Assembly (NCBI RefSeq): GCF_015163075.1
Contig: NZ_JADDXU010000012.1
Span: forward strand, 271,672 to 335,671
Source: Streptomyces justiciae
GTDB lineage: Bacteria > Actinomycetota > Actinomycetes > Streptomycetales > Streptomycetaceae
Reading direction: 5' to 3'
Length of the DNA stretch: 64,000 nucleotides
The translations under genes and the position numbers were made by a program. Positions 34,563 through 43,287 of the stretch are shown here, in pieces (the first letter of the stretch is position 1; the number at the start of each line of letters is the position of its first letter). The notes beneath the pieces were generated by a model that had not been told where the DNA came from, made no database searches, and saw nothing but the letters and a program-made list of their open reading frames with translations.

Positions 34563-35516
34563 TCAGCCCTTGGCCACGGCACGCAGCCGGTCCACCACAT
34601 CGGCCCGCAGCTCGGCGGGCTCCAGGACGACCACGTCAGGACCGAACTCCACCAGCCAGGCGTCCAGCCCGTGGCCGTACGGGATCTCCAACTCGTCCCA
34701 GCCGTCCCCTAGTTCCCGCACCGCGGTGGCCTTCGCCCGCAAGGGGTAACCGGCGTCCGTGCGCAGCCTGATCAGCGCGCTGCGGTCAGCGGTCTCCCCG
34801 GCCCAGCTCGCGACGGTCTCACGGACGGTGACGACATCGGGCACCGGCGCGGTGAAGCTGCTGCCGCGCGAGCGCACCTTGCCCGTGATCCGCGACAGCC
34901 GGAAGACCCGCTCGGCACCCCGGTCGCGGTCCCAGCCCGCCAGATACCAGTGGCCGCGCCAGCACTCCAGGGCCCACGGCTCCACATGCCGGGTCTCGGG
35001 GTGGGCGGCGGTGGCCTTGCGGTAGTCGAAGACGACCGGGCGACGGTCCCGGCAGGCCAGCATCAGCGGCTCGAACGCCGCCTCGTGCACGGGGATACGG
35101 GGCTCCAGGGCGCCGTGCGCCTCGTACGGGTCGACGTCCTCCGGCAGCCCGGCCGCACGCAGCTTCTGCAGGGCGCCGCTGGCCGCGCCCGCGAGGCGGG
35201 CCTGCTGCCACACCTTGGCGGCCAGGCCCAGGGCCGCGGCCTCCTCGGCGTCGAGCGTGATGGGCGGCAGCCGGTTGCTGTCCCGGCGGGCGAGATAGCC
35301 GACCTCGCCGTCGAGGTTCTCCACGGTCTCGATGACGAGCCCGAGTTCGCGCAGATCGTCCTTGTCGCGCTCGAACATCCGGTTGAAGGAGTCGTCGCTG
35401 TTGGCTTCGAGGTAGGCCTCGATGGACTCGCGGAGCTCACGCTTGCTGAGCGGCCTGCGCGTCCCCAGCAGACACAGCGCCAGGTTCATCAGCCGCTCGG
35501 CCTTGGCAATGGCCAT
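34563..35516 (-). CDS. pafB: WYL-domain transcriptional activator PafB
   Basis: A 317-residue paralogue of PafC: AERLMNLALCLLGTRRPLSKRELRESIEAYLE winged helix, and a WYL domain at about 155-215 (RRPVVFDYRKATAAHPETRHVEPWALECWRGHWYLAGWDRDRG). The WYL pocket is thought to bind single-stranded nucleic acid in the PafBC activator. ATG 35516 is the first start compatible with the conserved N-terminus. The gene lies downstream of pafA, separated by two FKBP genes, consistent with the Pup locus association that gave the name. Confidence 0.9.
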   Translation of the reverse strand: MAIAKAERLMNLALCLLGTRRPLSKRELRESIEAYLEANSDDSFNRMFERDKDDLRELGLVIETVENLDGEVGYLARRDSNRLPPITLDAEEAAALGLAAKVWQQARLAGAASGALQKLRAAGLPEDVDPYEAHGALEPRIPVHEAAFEPLMLACRDRRPVVFDYRKATAAHPETRHVEPWALECWRGHWYLAGWDRDRGAERVFRLSRITGKVRSRGSSFTAPVPDVVTVRETVASWAGETADRSALIRLRTDAGYPLRAKATAVRELGDGWDELEIPYGHGLDAWLVEFGPDVVVLEPAELRADVVDRLRAVAKG

Positions 35517-35589
35517 CGACGCCCTTCGCCTCCCTATGGTGCGTAATGACGTTGACCGTACCGCCCCGCGGTGGCGTGGCAAAAGCCGA

Positions 35590-35617
35590 GGGCCCATGCC
35601 CGGACAGGCATGGGCCC
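35590..35617 (-). terminator. terminator after FKBP genes
   Basis: GGGCCCATGCC (35590-35600) and GGCATGGGCCC (35607-35617) form a perfect 11-bp stem with a 6-nt loop. On the leftward strand it is followed by a short T run (CTTTTG). It separates the FKBP gene from pafB. Confidence 0.8.
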
Positions 35618-35665
35618 CAGCTGATCGAGACCGATCGTGTGACGATCACACGTCAGACGGGACGA

Positions 35666-36037
35666 TCAGACGGCGATCAGGTCGACCACGAAGATCAGCG
35701 TCTCGCCCGGCTTGATCGCCGGGGTCGGGCTCTGGTTGCCGTAGGCGAGGTGCGCCGGGATGGTCAGCTGGCGACGGCCACCGACCTTCATGCCCTGCAC
35801 GCCCTGGTCCCAGCCCTTGATGACGCGGCCGCCACCGAGCGGGAACTTGAACGGCGTACCGCGGTTCCAGCTGGCGTCGAACTCCTCGCCGGTGCTGAAG
35901 GCGACACCCACGTAGTGCACGGTCACGTTCTGACCGGCCTGCGCGACCTCGCCGTCACCCTCCCAGATGTCCTTGATCTCGAGGTCCGCCGGGGGCTCGC
36001 CGCCCGGGAAGTCGATCTCGGGCTTGTCGATGCTCAC
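35666..36037 (-). CDS. FKBP-type peptidyl-prolyl isomerase, cytoplasmic
   Basis: A 123-residue single-domain FKBP that catalyses cis-trans isomerisation before proline. Conserved pocket sequence includes VTVHYVGVAFSTGEEFDASWNRGTPFKF, GRVIKGWDQGVQGMKVGGRRQLTIP and AYGNQSP near the C-terminus. No signal peptide. GTG 36037 has AGGAG upstream at a workable distance. It follows the two-domain FKBP lipoprotein gene by 61 bp. Confidence 0.95.
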   Translation of the reverse strand: MSIDKPEIDFPGGEPPADLEIKDIWEGDGEVAQAGQNVTVHYVGVAFSTGEEFDASWNRGTPFKFPLGGGRVIKGWDQGVQGMKVGGRRQLTIPAHLAYGNQSPTPAIKPGETLIFVVDLIAV

Positions 36038-36098
36038 GTCACTAGCTCCTGCTTGTTCACGGAAAGGCAACAGGGACAGTCTTACACCCTGGCAGGGC

Positions 36099-37100
36099 TC
36101 ACATCTTCGCGAGGATGTCCACGGTGAAGACCAGCGTCGAGTCCTTCGAGATGCCGCTGCCGCTCGGCGGGTTGTCGCCGTAGCCCAGCTTCGGCGGGAT
36201 CACGATCAGGACGCGGCTGCCGACCTTCTTGCCGGTCAGACCCTGCGCCCAGCCCTTGACGACCTGCTGCAACGAGAACGACGTCAGCGCCTTGCGGCTG
36301 TACGTCGAGTCGAACTCCTTGCCGGTGTCCCACAGCACGCCCTTGTACTGGACGAGCACGGTGTTCTCCGCCTTGACCTCGTCACCGTCGCCCTCGATCA
36401 CGTACTCCGCGACCAGCTTGGTCGGCGCGTCCGCCTTGGGCACGTCGATGGTCGGCGCCTTGCCGTCGGTGTTGGTGCTCACCTTCGGCAGGGCCGAGTC
36501 GTCTTGCGCGACGTCCTTGCCCTTGGCCGAGCTCTTGGCGTTGAACGTGCCCTCGATGTCGACCACGAAGACCAGCGTGTCGGTGCCCTTGATGCCCGCC
36601 GACGAGTTGCCCTCCTTGCCGTACCCCCACGTGGGCGCCGTCGACATCAGCACCCGGCTGCCGACCTTCTTGCCCGCCAGCGCATAGCGCCAGCTGTCGA
36701 TGATCGCGCCCTGGGCGAGCTGGATCACCAGCGGAGTCTTGCGGTCGTAGGAGTTGTCGAAGACCTTCGCCGTGTCCCAGATCTGACCCAGGTAGTTCGC
36801 CTGGATGAAGTCGTTCTCCGCGACCGACTGACCGCCACCCGCGATCACCGTCTTCACCGCGACCTGGTCGGACGGGTCACCACTGCCCTTGGCGACCGTC
36901 GGCTTCTCGCCGAACTTCGTCCCCGCCGTGATCGCCGGCAGCGGACCGTCGACGATCTTCGGCGCCGGCGCGGCGGACGTCTCCGACGCCGAGGGAGACG
37001 CGCTCTCGCTCGCCTTGCTCGAGTCGGAATCCTCGTCACCACACGCGGCGAGCGTGGCCATTCCAGCGGGTACGGCAATGAGAAGTGAGCGTCGGCGCAC
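36099..37100 (-). CDS. FKBP-type peptidyl-prolyl isomerase lipoprotein with two FKBP domains
   Basis: A 333-residue exported protein. VRRRSLLIAVPAGMATLAAC is a lipoprotein signal peptide with lipidation at Cys20 or nearby, followed by a Ser/Glu-rich linker. Two FKBP-like domains follow: about 75-205 (ANYLGQIWDTAKVFDNSY, GYGKEGNSSAGI) and about 235-333 (VQYKGVLWDTGKEFDSTY, LGYGDNPPSGSG). It should assist folding of secreted proteins on the outer face of the membrane. GTG 37100 is chosen because it starts the signal peptide and has GAGG upstream. Confidence 0.92.
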   Translation of the reverse strand: MRRRSLLIAVPAGMATLAACGDEDSDSSKASESASPSASETSAAPAPKIVDGPLPAITAGTKFGEKPTVAKGSGDPSDQVAVKTVIAGGGQSVAENDFIQANYLGQIWDTAKVFDNSYDRKTPLVIQLAQGAIIDSWRYALAGKKVGSRVLMSTAPTWGYGKEGNSSAGIKGTDTLVFVVDIEGTFNAKSSAKGKDVAQDDSALPKVSTNTDGKAPTIDVPKADAPTKLVAEYVIEGDGDEVKAENTVLVQYKGVLWDTGKEFDSTYSRKALTSFSLQQVVKGWAQGLTGKKVGSRVLIVIPPKLGYGDNPPSGSGISKDSTLVFTVDILAKM

Positions 37101-37163
37101 GGTGAGGGCCTCGTAATCGATCGATCTTGTTGATGGCGTGCGCGCAACTCTACGGCGTGAGAA

Positions 37164-37192
37164 GGGCGCCGTACGGAAAACGTACGGCGCCC
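37164..37192 (-). terminator. terminator after pafA
   Basis: GGGCGCCGTACG (37164-37175) and CGTACGGCGCCC (37181-37192) form a perfect 12-bp stem with the 5-nt loop GAAAA, 36 nt downstream of the pafA stop codon. Confidence 0.8.
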
Positions 37193-37228
37193 GTGTTGCG
37201 TTCCGGCAATCCGACCGGAACACCCGAC

Positions 37229-38590
37229 TCACATACCGGCGATCAGCTTCTCCACCCGGTCGTCCACCGAACGGAACGGGTCCTTGCACAACACCGTGCG
37301 CTGCGCCTGGTCGTTCAGCTTGAGGTGGACCCAGTCGACCGTGAAGTCCCGGCGCTGCTCCTGCGCCCGCCGGATGAAGTCACCGCGAAGACGCGCCCGA
37401 GTGGTCTGCGGGGGCACGGACTTGCCCTCGAAGATCTTCAAGTCGTTGCAGATACGGGCTGCTTGGCCCTTCCGCTCCAGAAGGTAGTACAGCCCGCGAC
37501 GACGGTGGATGTCGTGATACGCGAGGTCTATCTGCGCGACCCGCGGATGCGACATGGTCATGTTGTGCTTGGCCCGGTACCGCTCGATGAGCTTGTACTT
37601 CATCACCCAGTCGATCTCGGTACCGATCCGGTCGAGATCCTCCGCCTCGATCGCGTCCAGCGTCCGGCCCCACAGCTCCAGGACCTGCTCGACGGTGCCC
37701 GTACGAATACCGCGGCGCTCACAGAAGTCCACGGCCTTCTCGTAGTACTCGCGCTGCACCTCCAGCGCGGAGGCCTCCCGGCCACTGGCCAGACGCACCT
37801 TGCGCCGGCCCGTGATGTCATGACTGACCTCACGGATCGCCCGGATCGGGTTCTCCAGCGTCAGATCACGCATCACGGTGCCCGCCTCGATCATGCGCAG
37901 CACCAGGTCGGTCGCCCCGACCTTCAGCAGCATGGTCGTCTCGGACATGTTCGAGTCACCCACGATGACGTGGAGACGGCGGTAACGCTCGGCGTCCGCG
38001 TGCGGTTCGTCACGCGTGTTGATGATCGGGCGCGAGCGGGTCGTCGCCGAGGAGACGCCCTCCCAGATGTGCTCCGCCCGCTGACTCACGCAGTAGACCG
38101 CGCCCCGCGGCGTCTGCAGCACCTTGCCGGCACCACACAACAGCTGCCGCGTGACGAGGAACGGAATGAGGATGTCCGCGAGCCGGGAGAACTCCCCGTG
38201 ACGTGCGACGAGATAGTTCTCGTGACAGCCGTAGGAGTTGCCGGCCGAGTCGGTGTTGTTCTTGAAGAGGTAGACGTCGCCCGCGATTCCTTCCTCGTGC
38301 AGGCGTCGTTCGGCGTCCACCAGGAGTCCTTCGAGAATGCGCTCGCCTGCTTTGTCGTGCGTGACCAGTTCCGTCACGTTGTCACATTCGGGAGTCGCGT
38401 ATTCCGGATGTGACCCGACATCGAGATAGAGGCGGGCGCCGTTTCGCAGAAAGACGTTGCTGCTGCGGCCCCATGACACGACACGGCGGAAGAGGTACCG
38501 CGCCACCTCGTCGGGAGACAGGCGGCGCTGTCCCCTGAACGTACATGTGACGCCGTACTCGTTCTCCAGCCCGAAAATGCGGCGGTCCAT
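37229..38590 (-). CDS. pafA: Pup--protein ligase PafA
   Basis: A 453-residue carboxylate-amine ligase related to glutamine synthetase that joins the C-terminal Glu of Pup to substrate lysines using ATP. It begins with RRIFGLENEYGVTC (glutamate/metal site), and has LDVGSHPEYATPEC, VYLFKNNTDSAGNSYGCHENY and RPIINTRDEPHADAERYRRLHVIVGDSNMSETT. It lies about 5 kb from pup, separated from the proteasome genes by an MFS/LacI pair. Paralogous to Dop at 43696-45207. Confidence 0.97.
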   Translation of the reverse strand: MDRRIFGLENEYGVTCTFRGQRRLSPDEVARYLFRRVVSWGRSSNVFLRNGARLYLDVGSHPEYATPECDNVTELVTHDKAGERILEGLLVDAERRLHEEGIAGDVYLFKNNTDSAGNSYGCHENYLVARHGEFSRLADILIPFLVTRQLLCGAGKVLQTPRGAVYCVSQRAEHIWEGVSSATTRSRPIINTRDEPHADAERYRRLHVIVGDSNMSETTMLLKVGATDLVLRMIEAGTVMRDLTLENPIRAIREVSHDITGRRKVRLASGREASALEVQREYYEKAVDFCERRGIRTGTVEQVLELWGRTLDAIEAEDLDRIGTEIDWVMKYKLIERYRAKHNMTMSHPRVAQIDLAYHDIHRRRGLYYLLERKGQAARICNDLKIFEGKSVPPQTTRARLRGDFIRRAQEQRRDFTVDWVHLKLNDQAQRTVLCKDPFRSVDDRVEKLIAGM

Positions 38591-38599
38591 GAGTGAACA

Positions 38600-39859
38600 T
38601 TACGCCCGATCCCCTGCGCTGAAACGGGGTTCGGCAGCACGGTTTGGATCATTTTCCGATGAAGCCGCAACCACCGCCCCCCTGCCGGGAGCTGCGAGGA
38701 CCCGCCCGGTGGCCAGCAGAACCAGCAACGACACACCCCCCGTGACCGCCGGCACGGCGAACCCCCACAGCGCCCCACCGTGCTCCACGACCGGCCCCGC
38801 AAGGCCCGTTCCGACCGACGAACCCACCGTGAACGTCGTCACAAGCCACGAGAAAGCCTCCGTGACCGTGCCCCGCGGCGCGTGCCGGTCCACGAGCACG
38901 AACGCACACGCGATGGCGGGCGCCAGGAACAGCCCCGCGAGCACGGTCAGCAGCACCATCGGCACCGGACCGGGCCGCAGCAACAACGGCACCTGACACG
39001 CCGCCAGAAGAGCGACCAGCACCCGCAGTCGACGCGCCGGCTCACCCGTCCACTGCCGAGCCCCGTACACAGTGCCGCCGATGAGAGCACCTAGCCCCAG
39101 CCCCGCCATCATCCAGCCGTACACCGCATCCCCGCCATGATCGTCCGCGTACGACACCGAAGTGACCGCGATCGACCCCAGAGCACTGCCGACGAACAGG
39201 AAGGCCGCCAGCAACGCCAGCAGCCCCGGCGAGCGCAACGCACCCAGCCAGTGCGCCTCCCGCGGCGCCGACTTCCACGCGCGCGAGGGCTGCGACACCA
39301 CCACGGAGAGCGCGCCCAGCACCCCGAGGACGTTCAGCACCAGCAACGCCGCCTGCGCCGACCACACCGACGCGCACACCGTCAGCAGCAACGGTCCCAC
39401 GGTGAACATGACTTCCTGCGCCACCGCATCCATGGCGTACGCGGTGTGCACCTGGTCCTCCCGGTGGAGGACCGACGACCACAGCGCCCGCAGACCACCC
39501 TCCAGGGGCGGCGTGAACAGACCGGCGGCGGCCACGGCGGCGTAGGACAGCACGAGCGGATCGGTGCCGGCGAAGGCGAAGGCGGTCATCGCCAGCGCCG
39601 AGAGGACCGCGGCCGGCAACTGCACCCGCGGCTGCCCGTACAGGTCCACCAGCCGCCCCAGCACCGGCTGACCCACGGCATTGGCGACGCCGTACACCGC
39701 GGCCAGCGCACCCGCGAGGCTGTACGTACCGCCCTCCGAGCGGATGAACAGCACGATCGCGATCGCCGCGATGGCGTTGGGCAGCCGCCCCACGAGCGTG
39801 CCGACGAGCAGCCGCGTCGCATGCCTAGCCCTGAGGATCTCCAGGTATCCCGCGGCCAT
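38600..39859 (-). CDS. MFS transporter
   Basis: A 419-residue major facilitator with twelve predicted membrane segments; the N-terminal half contains GQPVLGRLVDLYGQPRV (the loop 2-3 signature). It is divergent from a LacI-family regulator, with a dyad operator between them, so expression is probably released by a sugar or other small ligand. The gene ends 9 nt before pafA in the same direction. Substrate unknown; efflux-type MFS proteins look similar. Confidence 0.88.
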   Translation of the reverse strand: MAAGYLEILRARHATRLLVGTLVGRLPNAIAAIAIVLFIRSEGGTYSLAGALAAVYGVANAVGQPVLGRLVDLYGQPRVQLPAAVLSALAMTAFAFAGTDPLVLSYAAVAAAGLFTPPLEGGLRALWSSVLHREDQVHTAYAMDAVAQEVMFTVGPLLLTVCASVWSAQAALLVLNVLGVLGALSVVVSQPSRAWKSAPREAHWLGALRSPGLLALLAAFLFVGSALGSIAVTSVSYADDHGGDAVYGWMMAGLGLGALIGGTVYGARQWTGEPARRLRVLVALLAACQVPLLLRPGPVPMVLLTVLAGLFLAPAIACAFVLVDRHAPRGTVTEAFSWLVTTFTVGSSVGTGLAGPVVEHGGALWGFAVPAVTGGVSLLVLLATGRVLAAPGRGAVVAASSENDPNRAAEPRFSAGDRA

Positions 39860-39895
39860 GATCCGCCCTCTCCCTCGCCGACAGCGCTCAAGTGT

Positions 39896-39922
39896 TACGT
39901 ATAACGTCGCTCGTCATACGTA
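39896..39922. promoter_or_regulatory. probable LacI-family operator
   Basis: TACGTATAACG (39896-39906) and CGTCATACGTA (39912-39922) are inverted with 10 of 11 positions matching and a 5-nt spacer. The dyad lies in the 107-bp gap between the divergent MFS and LacI genes and is the only AT-containing palindrome there, so it probably controls both. Confidence 0.6.
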
Positions 39923-39966
39923 CCATGTGCGCTGTTCACGAGTCCAGACGAAAGAGCAGGCACACG

Positions 39967-40986
39967 GTGGCACGAGGCAGCACCCGCCCCACCAGCCGCG
40001 ACGTCGCCCAGGCCGCCGGCGTCTCCCAGGCCGCCGTCTCCCTCGTACTCGGCGACAAATGGCGCGGCCGCGTCTCGGAGACCACCGCGGAACGCGTACG
40101 GGAAGCCGCACGCGAACTGGGCTACCGCCCCAACCTCGCCGCCCGCAACCTCCGCCTCGGCCGCACCCGCACCGTCCTCCTGGTCGTCCCCGCCCTCACC
40201 ACCGAGTTCTTCGCCGGCGTCTACACCGGCGCCGCCCGCGTCGCCGCCGAACGCGGCTTCGGCGTCGTCCTCTACCCCTCCCCCGAAGGCGTCGGCCCCG
40301 CCCGAGACCCCTTCGCCTCCGCCCAAGCAGCCCTCGACGGCGTCATCGCCTCCTCCATGGCCGCCGACGCCCTCACCGCCATCCGCGGCGACCAACTCCC
40401 CCTCGTCATGCTCGACAGCGACCCCGAAGGCAGCCTCGGCGCCGCCACCGTCAACCTCGACATCACCGACGGCACCCACCAGATCGCCGACCACCTCCTC
40501 GGCCTCGGCCACCGCCACTTCCTGCACCTCGCCGCCGACATCCCCTCCTGGACCTTCGAGGTACGCGCGCGTGCCCTCGCCGCACGACTGGCAGCGGTAC
40601 CCGGAACCTCCCTGCGCACCGCCCACACCCCGATGTCCATCGAAGGCGCCCTGGCGGCAACAGAGGCAGCTTTGTCGGCCGCCGACCGGGATCACCCCAC
40701 CGCCGTCGTCTGCGACGACGACAAACTCGCCGCCGGTGTCTACAAAGCCCTCCGCCGCCGCGGCCTGCGCATCCCCGACGACGTCTCCGTCACCGGCGTC
40801 GACGACATCGCACTCGCCGCCGCCCTCGACCCCGAACTCACGACCGTACGACTCGACGCCGAACTCTTCGGCGAACGCGGCATGCAAGCCCTCCTGGACG
40901 TCCTGGACGGCCGCACACCCGACGCCGGGGACATCCCGGTCGAACTGGTCGTCCGCGCCTCCACAGCCCCGCCCAGCACCCCCTGA
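39967..40986 (+). CDS. LacI-family transcriptional regulator
   Basis: A 339-residue repressor. Residues 8-55 are the LacI helix-turn-helix with hinge (TSRDVAQAAGVSQAAVSLVLGDKW ... RVREAARELGYRPN); the remainder is a periplasmic-binding-type effector domain (VVPALTTEFFAGVYTGAARVA; VTGVDDIALAAALDPELTTVRLD). GTG 39967 gives MARGSTRPTSRDVAQ and has a GAGCAGG ribosome site. It likely regulates itself and the divergent MFS gene. Confidence 0.93.
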   Translation: MARGSTRPTSRDVAQAAGVSQAAVSLVLGDKWRGRVSETTAERVREAARELGYRPNLAARNLRLGRTRTVLLVVPALTTEFFAGVYTGAARVAAERGFGVVLYPSPEGVGPARDPFASAQAALDGVIASSMAADALTAIRGDQLPLVMLDSDPEGSLGAATVNLDITDGTHQIADHLLGLGHRHFLHLAADIPSWTFEVRARALAARLAAVPGTSLRTAHTPMSIEGALAATEAALSAADRDHPTAVVCDDDKLAAGVYKALRRRGLRIPDDVSVTGVDDIALAAALDPELTTVRLDAELFGERGMQALLDVLDGRTPDAGDIPVELVVRASTAPPSTP

Positions 40987-40991
40987 ACGCC

Positions 40992-41027
40992 CTGTGCCCC
41001 GGCCGGGAGACCCGGGCCGGGGCACAG
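40992..41027. terminator. bidirectional terminator between lacI and prcA
   Basis: CTGTGCCCCGGCC (40992-41004) pairs perfectly with GGCCGGGGCACAG (41015-41027) around a 10-nt loop. It lies between convergent genes and closes both the regulator gene and the proteasome operon. Confidence 0.85.
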
Positions 41028-41059
41028 AAGGGGTGAGCGCTGGGCGCGACTGGAGAGGA

Positions 41060-41797
41060 CTACTCCTCCTCGGAGCTCTCCGCCTCGGTCTCCGCACCAT
41101 CGGTCTCCAGCAGCCGCGACAGCTGACGACCCACGATCCGCTTGAACTTCCGCTGCTGCGGACGCGTACGGTCCAGCACCGCGACCTCCAGCCGCTCGGC
41201 CGGAATCTCCCGCTGCGTACCGTTCGTGTCCCGCGACAACGCCTGCACCGCCAGCTTCAGCGCCTCGGCGAGACTCATCCCGTCCTGGTGACGCTGATCG
41301 AGATAGCTGCTGATCTGCTCGGCATTACCGCCGACCGCGACCGAACCGTGCTCGTCCACGATCGAACCGTCATGCGGCAGCCGATAGATCTGATCACCCT
41401 CGGGCGTGTCACCGACCTCCGCCACGACCAGCTCCACCTCGTACGGCTTCTCGGCCGCGGAGGAGAAGATCGTGCCCAGCGTCTGGGCGTAGACATTGGC
41501 GAGACCACGCGCGGTCACGTCATCACGGTCATACGTGTACCCACGAAGATCGGCATAGCGCACGCCACCGATCCGCAGGTTCTCGTACTCGTTGTACTTA
41601 CCGGCGGCCGCGAAACCGATCCGGTCATAGATCTCACTGAACTTGTGCAGCGCACGGGACGGGTTCTCACCGACGAACACAATGCCGTCGGCATACTGCA
41701 GCACAACCAAGCTGCGGCCACGCGCAATGCCCTTACGGGCGTACTCCGCCCGGTCGGCCATCGCCTGCTGGGGGGAGACATAGAACGGCGTCGACAC
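41060..41797 (-). CDS. prcA: 20S proteasome alpha subunit
   Basis: A 245-residue alpha-type subunit: MSTPFYVSPQQAMADRAEYARKGIARGRS is the gating N-terminus and H0 helix, followed by the core fold (GRSLVVLQYADGIVFVGEN; KFSEIYDRIGFAAAGKYNEYENLR). A Glu-rich C-terminal tail ends the protein. It caps the beta rings and docks the ARC ATPase. It follows prcB by 66 bp at the end of the proteasome operon. Confidence 0.97.
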   Translation of the reverse strand: MSTPFYVSPQQAMADRAEYARKGIARGRSLVVLQYADGIVFVGENPSRALHKFSEIYDRIGFAAAGKYNEYENLRIGGVRYADLRGYTYDRDDVTARGLANVYAQTLGTIFSSAAEKPYEVELVVAEVGDTPEGDQIYRLPHDGSIVDEHGSVAVGGNAEQISSYLDQRHQDGMSLAEALKLAVQALSRDTNGTQREIPAERLEVAVLDRTRPQQRKFKRIVGRQLSRLLETDGAETEAESSEEE

Positions 41798-41863
41798 CGG
41801 TTATCCGTCCCTTTCTGTAGAAGTCACTGCGATCACCTGAACAAGAACCGGAGCGCCGACCGC

Positions 41864-42709
41864 CTACAGCAGCGCGGCCCGCGGACCGTCCGGCTGCTCC
41901 AGACGCCGCTCCAGAATCGAACGGGCGATGTCGGACGACTCCTCGTCCGTCAGCCGACGGAAACCGTCCTCGGTGATCACGGTGACGATCGGATAGATCC
42001 GGCGGGCGACATCGGGACCACCGGTCGCCGAGTCGTCGTCAGCCGCGTCGTACAGAGCCTGCACCACCAGCGTGGTCGCCTGCTCCTCGCTCAGATCGTC
42101 ACGGAACAGCTTCTTCATCGCACCGCGCGCGAAGATCGAACCGGAACCGGTAGCAGCGTAGTTCTGCTCCTCGGAACGACCACCCGTGACGTCGTAGGAG
42201 AAGATCCGCCCCTTCTCCCGGTCGACGTCGTACCCCGCGAACAGCGGCACGACAGCCAGCCCCTGCATCGCCATGCCGAGGTTCGACCGGATCATGGTCG
42301 ACAACCGGTTGGCCTTACCCTCCAGCGACAGCTGAGCGCCTTCCACCTTCTCGAAGTGCTCCAGCTCCAGCTGGAAGAGCTTCACCATCTCGACAGCGAG
42401 GCCGGCGGTGCCGGCGATACCCACCGCCGAGTACTCGTCCGCCGGGAACACCTTCTCGATGTCCCGCTGCGCGATGACGTTGCCCATGGTCGCCCGACGG
42501 TCACCGGCGAGCACGACGCCCCCCGGGAACGTCACGGCCACGATGGTCGTCCCGTGCGGCGCCTCGATCACACCCTGCACGGGCGGGAGTTGACGCTTGC
42601 CGGGCAGCAGCTCGGGCTGGTGCTCGGAGAGAAAGTCCATGAACGACGAGGACCCTGGCGTCAGGAAGGCAGCTGGTAGACGCCCGGTGCTACGAGTGTT
42701 GGCTTCCAC
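41864..42709 (-). CDS. prcB: 20S proteasome beta subunit (catalytic)
   Basis: A 281-residue beta-type precursor. A 53-residue propeptide is removed at HG/TT to expose the catalytic Thr54 (PHGTTIVAVTF); Lys and Asp of the active site fall in GGVVLAGDRRATMG and following. GTG 42709 yields MEANTRSTGRLPAAFLTPGSSSFMDFL, the expected N-terminus. The 5' end overlaps the HNH endonuclease gene's end by 49 nt. It forms the proteolytic rings of the Pup-dependent proteasome. Confidence 0.97.
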   Translation of the reverse strand: MEANTRSTGRLPAAFLTPGSSSFMDFLSEHQPELLPGKRQLPPVQGVIEAPHGTTIVAVTFPGGVVLAGDRRATMGNVIAQRDIEKVFPADEYSAVGIAGTAGLAVEMVKLFQLELEHFEKVEGAQLSLEGKANRLSTMIRSNLGMAMQGLAVVPLFAGYDVDREKGRIFSYDVTGGRSEEQNYAATGSGSIFARGAMKKLFRDDLSEEQATTLVVQALYDAADDDSATGGPDVARRIYPIVTVITEDGFRRLTDEESSDIARSILERRLEQPDGPRAALL

Positions 42710-43236
42710 GCGATTCCTTCCACGTATGCGGCAGCCCGCCTTATGGCATCGGGCCGATCTTTGAACTGCCCCAGTGCGGCGTTGCAGCTGAAGCACAGTA
42801 CGCCTCGGACCCTACCCGTCTTGTGGCAGTGATCCACATGCTCAGGCACAGCCGCCAAACATATGCAGCAGACGCCCCCTTGAGAGGCGATCAACTGGTC
42901 ACGTTCAGCCTCGGTGATGCCGTACTGGCGCTTGAGATGCCCCTGCCTGCCTCTTACGGCTTTGCACGCCTTACAGCAGGTGGCGAGTCCGTCCGAGGCC
43001 GTCGCGTTGCGATGCCATTCGCTGTGGGGCTTGATCTCCCCACAGCTACGACAAAACTTGTGCCCTTCAGGCGTCTCCACCCTCGGCCGGACGTTCTTCC
43101 CCTTGGCCAGTTGTCGAGCCTGGTGATAGGCGGACCAGCACTCCTTGCAGTAGGCCTGCAATCCGTCACGGGCCGACTTGTTACGGGCGAAGGCTGCTCG
43201 CGGCTTGTTTTCCTTGCACCGCGAGCAGCGCTTCAC
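42661..43236 (-). CDS. endonuclease VII-like HNH nuclease inside the proteasome operon
   Basis: A 191-residue zinc-rich protein. The C-terminal region GGVCCICLAAVPEHVDHCHKTG ... VRGVLCFSCNAALGQFKD near 125-165 is the recombination endonuclease VII/HNH fold, with DHCH as catalytic core and CxxC pairs binding zinc. Two further CxxC pairs (KRCSRCKENKP / YCKECW, and KFCRSCGEIKP / CCKACK) lie in the N-terminal half. GTG 43236 has GGAGAG 5 nt upstream; an upstream TTG (43272) lacks one. It lies between pup and prcB, same direction, overlapping prcB by 49 nt. Its relation to protein degradation is unknown. Confidence 0.85.
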   Translation of the reverse strand: MKRCSRCKENKPRAAFARNKSARDGLQAYCKECWSAYHQARQLAKGKNVRPRVETPEGHKFCRSCGEIKPHSEWHRNATASDGLATCCKACKAVRGRQGHLKRQYGITEAERDQLIASQGGVCCICLAAVPEHVDHCHKTGRVRGVLCFSCNAALGQFKDRPDAIRRAAAYVEGIAWKPTLVAPGVYQLPS

Positions 43237-43287
43237 TCGCTCTCCACTTTCCAATTCCAGGGACCCCCGCAACCTTCGATTCGAAGG

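Noticed and set aside
42709..42796. Longer N-terminus for the proteasome beta subunit
   Set aside because: It would add Arg-rich sequence overlapping the HNH gene further; GTG 42709 gives the expected propeptide start.
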